In this document: positions 59,501-64,000 of the stretch, piece by piece | Position numbering within the stretch: the first letter of the stretch is position 1 | How the letters are laid out: each line of letters opens with the position of its first letter | Source of the DNA: Coemansia sp. RSA 487 | Lineage: Eukaryota; Kickxellomycota; Kickxellomycetes; Kickxellales; Kickxellaceae | DNA: 64,000 nt | Direction: 5' to 3' | NCBI GenBank assembly: GCA_027577595.1 | Contig: JANBRJ010000035.1 | Span: forward strand, 62,001 to 126,000 | The notes under the pieces: model-generated | The model's input: the letters and a program-made list of their open reading frames with translations, nothing else | Told to the model about the DNA's origin: nothing | Database searches by the model: none | Made by a program: the position numbers and the translations under genes

Positions 59501-62500
59501 TAGCCTTGTACAGCAGCTCCCACTTGGGGCTTGAGAACATGATCTGTGAGTTGGTGCCCTCGAACCGGATCACAACCAGCTGATCGTCGCCCTTGATCTT
59601 TATGTCGCCACGATCGCTCTCCGAGTTGCGGCTCGCCGTCCGGTGTAATGCGCCTTTGGTCTTTCCGCTGACCTCGGACTCGGCGTCGCCAGCCATAGGG
59701 AATTCATGGTTCGGAATCAGCTGCAAGTCCGAGATCTCTGTCACATGGTAGACGTCGTTGAAGTACGTGCTCAGCGTAAAGATCTCCTGTCGCCTCAGAG
59801 CGGTGATCTGCACTGCCTCAGGCGTCACTTTGATCATGCACGGCAGCGGCGAGTGCGACCGCGAGACACGCGCGACAGGTACAATGTTGACTCCTCCATC
59901 GTTGTCCAAGGACACGGTTCCGGGCGGAAGGTCGGCCTGAGGGCTGACCAAGAACTCGTGCAGATCAGCAAGACTGTGCGGGAAGACAGAGCGCCGGGTC
60001 AGGCGCGCCGGGAGTGCCAGGTCCGCCTGCTTGATGTACTTGCGGAAGTACGTGTTTACGTTGTACCAGTAGATCGACTGCACGTTGTTCAGGATAGTCT
60101 CGGGGATGATCCGCCTGAGCTGCTTGAGCCACTGCTTTGGTACTTCGTTCGCTGGTCCAAACTGCGTCAGGTCAAAGAATATCTCGAATCCCTTGGTCGC
60201 TATCGGCTCCAATGTCCGCAACACATGCAGCATCACAGACTCCATGTCCAAGTACTGCACCTGGAGACGACGGGCAATGATGTAGATGACTGGACGCTTC
60301 TCACGTGACAGCCCGCCAATGTAGAAAATGGCTTTCTTTGCGATTGTATCAGTGCTGCGACCAGCATCGCGGCGGAGAATGTCATAAAACATGTCCTCGC
60401 TTCCTGCTGCAGACGAACTGGTGGTCGGCTCCGCAACAACGGCGGTTGCCTTGGGCTGAACTGCCTCCACTGGCGCAGGCGGCGGGCCAAGTTGCCGCAT
60501 GATATAGGACACTTGCGTAAACAGATTCTCGGTTGACGTGATCTCGCCAGTAGTGGCCGATTCTGTATTTGCTGCCTTTGTCGCAGCAGCAGCGCCGCCG
60601 TTAGTGCCCGCCGTGCCGTTAGCGTCCGCCTTTTGGCCATTGGATGCAGAGGGCGATGACCCAGAACTATTTGTAGCAGCAGAAGCGGAAGCAGCAGCAG
60701 CAGCTGCTGCTGCTGCTGCTGCAGTAGCGCGCGCATTGGTGCTCTTACGCTTATCGCTGATCTTGGGCTGCACATGCAGGCGGACCATGGGCTCTCGCGT
60801 AAGATACGTGTCAAGACGATCCAGGTGATCGAAAATAAACCGCTGGACAGCAACAAAGTCCTTGGTGCTGATGCCGGTCGCATCCGACTGCGAAACATCA
60901 GCATCAACTTCTGACGTGGCACCATACTCGGTGCTCGGACGGCCAATAGGAATGGCACTGCTATTTCCAGTGCTGGATGCAATGCTCTTGGCTGTGCCTT
61001 CAAACATGGACTCAGCTTCATCAGTCAGCTCAGCAATCTCGGACAAAAAGTTCATTGTACGTGTGCGGTTCTCCGAGATAAACTTGTTCAGCGGCACCAT
61101 GTATGTCTCCTTGTTGCCAAACAGAATGTCGTTTGCAAGGTTGTGTGTAATCTTTGTGCACAGCAGCAGGCCACGACGCACTTCTGGGTTGGTGATCTGC
61201 GAGCAGATGCCGTGCGAATCGGGAGCAACCATCGCAGGGCACAGGAAGCGCAGAAATATGAAACCACCGACAGCTGTATATCCGGCGTCTGGGAACCGCG
61301 TGATAACAATGCGGTAGATCAGGTTACAGATCCAACGCAGCGTACTGGGTAGCGTGTGCACAGAGCTGACAATCGAATCAATGACCAGTGAGCACAACCG
61401 TTCGACGTTCTTCAGGTTGCGATCGCGGTCTGCCGACTCAGCCATCTTGTTAGGATTCAACTCAAACGTCAGAGTGCCGGGTGGCTGTGTCGTAAGCTTG
61501 CGGATGGCTGGTCCGAGCGTTGACTTGAGGTAAGCCTCGCCGTGCTGCTTGGCGTAGTACGACAGTAGTCTAGTCGCCAGGCAGTTGCGACGGAACAGCT
61601 CAGACGCCGAATCTGTACGCTCCAGCTCGACAGTGATAACACGCTCAAAGAGAATACGTGTTTGGTTGCGCGCCTCAAAAATATTGATCAGTGACGCGCC
61701 CAGCTCGTCAATGTCCTGGACTTGGCACAGCTCGTTAATTCCAAGCAGCAGCTTGAGGTTCGGGTCAACCAGTGCCTCGAGAAGCCTCGACTTCCAGTGT
61801 TCGGGCGTGTCGCCGCCAAGGCTGTCAATGTCGATACCCTCATTGAGAATCGTCGTAAACATGTCGGTAAACAGTGCGCGGAGTTTGGTGTCCTCGTGGT
61901 ATATAATAGTCAACGAGTACTGCAAGCCAATCTCCAAGTTAGCTGCAAGCATATTGGTCAGAGACTTGATTGCAATGTTAAGCAGCAGCTCTGCGTTCTG
62001 TGACAACTCGCGGTTAAACCGGTGCGATCCGTACGCGTTGGGCATAGGAGGCACGCTGCCTGAAGCTCCGGTGCTGTAAATGTTGCGTGCAATGTCGCGT
62101 CCAACTCCAACATCCGAATTCGACGCAGCAAAGCTCTCGCTACGGTTCGATCGGCTGCGGCTTGTCGTTGCCGGGCTGCTGTTAGTCACCGCGTTGAGTG
62201 TCACCGCGGCAGCAGAGCTCGTCGCATGGGCGCTAGTCATGCTGCTGAACTCTTGGATCTCAACCATGCGGCACTGGCTCATAAAGCGCACAAAGAAGTC
62301 AAAGTAGCGGCGATAGGCGCGGCTGCGCAGCGACCGTACATCAGCGGGCTGGTTGGCCGCTGCAGGACCTGCATTGCTCATAGGCTTGACAGGCAGTTTG
62401 TCGAGGACTTGGATCAACACGCGCATGGTCGACACCGTCAAGTCAATCAGCAGCTTGGTCATATGCGGGTCCTCGGAGCGCAGGGTCCGCGGGTCCATTG

Positions 62501-64000
62501 CACGCAGTTCGGTTACCCAGTTGACAAAGATCTCGAGAAGGTCATTGCGTAGATTGACCTCCTGCGCAACAGCCTGGCGCAGCGGCGACTGCAGGAACAT
62601 CTCGATCATACGCGTGAACCGCACGCGTTCCTGTAGCGCACCGCTCATCGATTGCAGTGCCGCGGCATTCAAATACTTGGCCATGATCAGAAGCACAGGG
62701 CTAAAGTCAATGTTCATCGAGCTTTGCAGTAGCGCGTCTGTAGCGTCACGATCAGTAAGCGACTCGATAATCGAGATACACTGGCTGACAAAAAGCGTGC
62801 GACTCTCTGATACGCTGACCTCGCCAGTTGGCTGCATGAAGCGCTTCATGTTCAGTAAGCAGCCATCCAGGAACAGCATGTATATGCCCGGATGCGTTTT
62901 GTTGCCCAGCCCCTCCTTGGCGAGCTCACGCAGCTGGATATCGTCCGAGACAATCAGCTTTAGACACTCGCCGATAAAGTGCTCCAGCAGCGAGTGCAGT
63001 TCAGCCGCGTCGCCACCGCCCATGCGGTCTGCCGCAATCGGTCCGTCGGCAATGCATGCACCGCCTGACGCAAGAAGGAACCCAGTGCAGTATCTCCACT
63101 GCGTGCGTAGCTCGCTGATAGTGAGCGTCGGCGTTTTGATAATTGCTGGAAGCTGCGTTCCTGGTCCGATAATACCGGACGAACGACCTGCAGCGCCGGT
63201 ACCAGCAGATTGGCCTTCGTCGCGCAACGACATCGCGCCACTTGCACCGTGAGTGGAACCGGTCTGGCCACTAGTTCGCTGTACGGGCATCCCTGTACCC
63301 ATGCTGCTGCCCGCAGAATTTGCCGATGCTGGTCCTGACCCAACTGTCGCTGATGATGAGCTAGATGCGTTGCCAGAGCGGATCGACAGCTTGTTTGTTT
63401 GGCCAGTCAGCTTCTCAAACATGTTTCTGCGGCGCTTGTGGTGATCAGCCTTTTCCTCTTTGGCGACTCTAGCCGGAGCGCTGAATCCCGAGCTGGGTGC
63501 ACTGCCAGAACCGGTTGTGCTGCCGGATCCGGTGGCGTCGATACCTGCATGCGCGCCATCGCGTTCCACAACATTGCCATCCGGAACCCGCGCAGTTTCC
63601 TCGCGCATCACCAGAACTTGCAGCATTTGTCGCCAGAGCTTGTACGTCTCCTGCCATGCGGCCTGTGCACCGGCAGTGGGGCGCATGTGCTTGCGAATGA
63701 TCCGGAACATTGCACGCATCTGCGCAAGACGGCTATACACGCCAGCTTGTTTGATATCGCTCGTATCGAGCTCTTGGTACAATCTGTGGTTGCTCAGCGT
63801 TGGATCTACTGGGATACCAGCGTCAACCATCAGCTGTTGTCCGCGGGTTTTGAGCCGCACGCACTCATGGGTCAACTGCGTGATTTCACTGTCATCAGCC
63901 CATAGATGCAACATGACCACAACTTCAAATGCAACCTCGAACTGTGGGTACTCGGCCATTTCGACGGTCGCGCCCATTGCGCCGCTGCTGAGCTCCAAGA
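56550..64000 (-). CDS. IRA/neurofibromin-type RasGAP, 5' end outside the window
   Basis: The frame is open through the right edge: no ATG lies at the upstream end and at least 2482 residues are visible, so the N-terminus is missing. Residue numbers count from base 63998. Domain order is that of neurofibromin: N-terminal helical/low-complexity region; RasGAP domain (about 740-990) with the arginine finger in ELFRRNCLATRLLSYYAKQH (about 803) and the FLR motif FLRFLCPAMVAPDSHGI (about 918); a poly-Ala linker; a Sec14-like lipid-binding domain (about 1200-1345: FYIGGLSREKRPVIYIIARR, FEIFFDLTQFGP) with its PH-like partner (to about 1510); then a long helical-repeat C-terminus. It stimulates GTP hydrolysis by Ras, lowering Ras-cAMP signalling in fungi. 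The GAP residues look intact. There is no intron in the visible part. Confidence 0.93.
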   Translation of the reverse strand, partial: LELSSGAMGATVEMAEYPQFEVAFEVVVMLHLWADDSEITQLTHECVRLKTRGQQLMVDAGIPVDPTLSNHRLYQELDTSDIKQAGVYSRLAQMRAMFRIIRKHMRPTAGAQAAWQETYKLWRQMLQVLVMREETARVPDGNVVERDGAHAGIDATGSGSTTGSGSAPSSGFSAPARVAKEEKADHHKRRRNMFEKLTGQTNKLSIRSGNASSSSSATVGSGPASANSAGSSMGTGMPVQRTSGQTGSTHGASGAMSLRDEGQSAGTGAAGRSSGIIGPGTQLPAIIKTPTLTISELRTQWRYCTGFLLASGGACIADGPIAADRMGGGDAAELHSLLEHFIGECLKLIVSDDIQLRELAKEGLGNKTHPGIYMLFLDGCLLNMKRFMQPTGEVSVSESRTLFVSQCISIIESLTDRDATDALLQSSMNIDFSPVLLIMAKYLNAAALQSMSGALQERVRFTRMIEMFLQSPLRQAVAQEVNLRNDLLEIFVNWVTELRAMDPRTLRSEDPHMTKLLIDLTVSTMRVLIQVLDKLPVKPMSNAGPAAANQPADVRSLRSRAYRRYFDFFVRFMSQCRMVEIQEFSSMTSAHATSSAAAVTLNAVTNSSPATTSRSRSNRSESFAASNSDVGVGRDIARNIYSTGASGSVPPMPNAYGSHRFNRELSQNAELLLNIAIKSLTNMLAANLEIGLQYSLTIIYHEDTKLRALFTDMFTTILNEGIDIDSLGGDTPEHWKSRLLEALVDPNLKLLLGINELCQVQDIDELGASLINIFEARNQTRILFERVITVELERTDSASELFRRNCLATRLLSYYAKQHGEAYLKSTLGPAIRKLTTQPPGTLTFELNPNKMAESADRDRNLKNVERLCSLVIDSIVSSVHTLPSTLRWICNLIYRIVITRFPDAGYTAVGGFIFLRFLCPAMVAPDSHGICSQITNPEVRRGLLLCTKITHNLANDILFGNKETYMVPLNKFISENRTRTMNFLSEIAELTDEAESMFEGTAKSIASSTGNSSAIPIGRPSTEYGATSEVDADVSQSDATGISTKDFVAVQRFIFDHLDRLDTYLTREPMVRLHVQPKISDKRKSTNARATAAAAAAAAAAASASAATNSSGSSPSASNGQKADANGTAGTNGGAAAATKAANTESATTGEITSTENLFTQVSYIMRQLGPPPAPVEAVQPKATAVVAEPTTSSSAAGSEDMFYDILRRDAGRSTDTIAKKAIFYIGGLSREKRPVIYIIARRLQVQYLDMESVMLHVLRTLEPIATKGFEIFFDLTQFGPANEVPKQWLKQLRRIIPETILNNVQSIYWYNVNTYFRKYIKQADLALPARLTRRSVFPHSLADLHEFLVSPQADLPPGTVSLDNDGGVNIVPVARVSRSHSPLPCMIKVTPEAVQITALRRQEIFTLSTYFNDVYHVTEISDLQLIPNHEFPMAGDAESEVSGKTKGALHRTASRNSESDRGDIKIKGDDQLVVIRFEGTNSQIMFSSPKWELLYKAIRSARSRYTNHPNAPAVQERVIRPSDVPGTLLNVALLNAGSENATLRISAYRMLISVVATFNLDVGHELAFATDLCLPPNPLQFIFRICTRLSISAPDMTLELLSEALLAFTKCAQNMKPWILHYIQPWVLCLGQFTHDTVSTPDALSRTQDIIRSLTRLHLKEPTMYMHFKEHVWSLIARVEELTDIVLDILVTVALEYGALTVETELIADVLATLAGKNPRYNKLIVRLRKLVAQTCSMSVIDIATHQLWPEIAVYMRLLLTMSFSNCSFAEEYLPDVAFVTCMLLKSGAGLIHATLHGIVMHVVHSLALTQCNGVIIDQTFSSAITGANSFAGNPVRQLKETTDTVGAEAGNGSQLLSPYAQLAQQLAELIQSRTKFTFGLRAKSTSAVTFIASSYTRGGAASTLNPEALMEFKDDLGGSSHSMESPRESLASVDRVAQIFLRIMDNPAFSSGRGNSWRARWTTLVTASTFVFNPAIQPRAFVLLGKLTAYDEVDDDLLYQTLATLRGALASFGETDDSLPISVLLCLVNMVGNLPPDSSYLASLFWVGVAVMQVGHLPLYKVGLSLVSKVIRTLEACGAFLPENGDGFQHFLMSARVAVEKACDQIDATVGISFRYSFAVSLSLLLLRGLEDMSTKDEAYEVVLQIIGVASGCRKWQQADTTNPERKYDLILPYLVLVIPTASVRKELVHVFSTAGFTVSPDTKSSIERGGYVRLLEQTHKLDIARKCQSDYILYPSIVAAMMHKPRAEQETMILYSILASSIAWVDATMSLLVMESLAPIMTSTIHNSHSSKLTHKLHDVMVRLAITRPHFDPDVFIQQQSLLHNGANLADIAHGLTVDAIAATTRKSVSAAVAGSTAAAVSAYSAHTPSSPAMSSSIAGHRVSNAPPARIREDSSERTHALNSTRSHDTMSVLSKRSSVPSLSNADTSFDRSMVPAHKEYLARIGFGGFGRVIAFDGNMAQWRELAELTSLVVDQML
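60691..60723 (-). repeat. Trinucleotide GCA/GCT run encoding poly-Ala in the RasGAP
   Basis: A GCAGCAGCAG...GCTGCTGCT run encodes about eleven Ala at roughly residues 1093-1103 in the linker between the GAP and Sec14-like domains. The switch from CAG to CTG phase in the middle makes it partly palindromic. Confidence 0.75.

Noticed and set aside
1-64000. tRNA, rRNA and CRISPR
   Set aside because: Intergenic regions were scanned by eye for tRNA B-box-like sequence, rRNA-like blocks and regularly spaced short repeats; none was convincing. A covariance-model search would settle small RNAs.

Overview
This is eukaryotic nuclear DNA from a fungus. It holds a DASH-complex Dam1 subunit, division-2 chitin synthases with cytochrome b5-like and DEK_C ends, a FunK1-type kinase relic, a DUF4246 relic and an IRA/neurofibromin RasGAP. 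The genes are compact: most lack introns, and the few introns I can place are 85-140 bp, apart from one of 595 bp in the RPL35 gene. F-box/LRR and BAHD-like genes plus motorless DEK_C chitin synthases suggest an early-diverging lineage, possibly Kickxellomycotina (Coemansia/Linderina-like). That placement is an inference from gene content, not a measurement.

Layout. 0.4-10.7 kb: MON2 (trafficking) lies divergent to RPL35, whose first exon appears to be only the ATG, followed by prefoldin subunit 1 and a cap-methyltransferase-1-like protein that has lost catalytic residues. 11.2-18.7 kb: genes for secreted or small proteins on the minus strand. These are a 28-residue tandem-repeat secreted protein and two diverged paralogues of an unrecognised small protein family, with the AP-3 mu gene between the two paralogues. 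19.4-29.2 kb: two tandem chitin synthase genes on the minus strand with PCNA on the plus strand between them. The catalytic core of the two is nearly identical at DNA level over about 0.9 kb, as expected from recent gene conversion. PCNA carries two perfect MCB (ACGCGT) boxes.

30.3-35.1 kb: Dam1 with a C-terminal winged-helix-like extension, an F-box/LRR-like protein, glyoxalase II and a three-exon mitochondrial SSB. 35.1-37.9 kb is gene-poor with one tentative small spliced gene. 37.9-48.4 kb: a BAHD-like acyltransferase, a SURP/G-patch splicing protein, a LACTB2-like nuclease and the largest subunit of RNA polymerase I. 48.4-55.6 kb is a decayed accessory island: a broken FunK1-type kinase gene and a DUF4246 gene with six in-frame stops, each preceded by a copy of the same diverged repeat. 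55.7 kb to the right edge: a TMEM70-like mitochondrial membrane protein and a very large IRA/neurofibromin RasGAP that runs off the window.

Most genes are housekeeping and not organised as operons. The regions most worth following up are the chitin synthase pair, the small secreted protein family, the degenerate methyltransferase, the Dam1 fusion and the pseudogene island. I saw no tRNA, rRNA, CRISPR array or retroelement.
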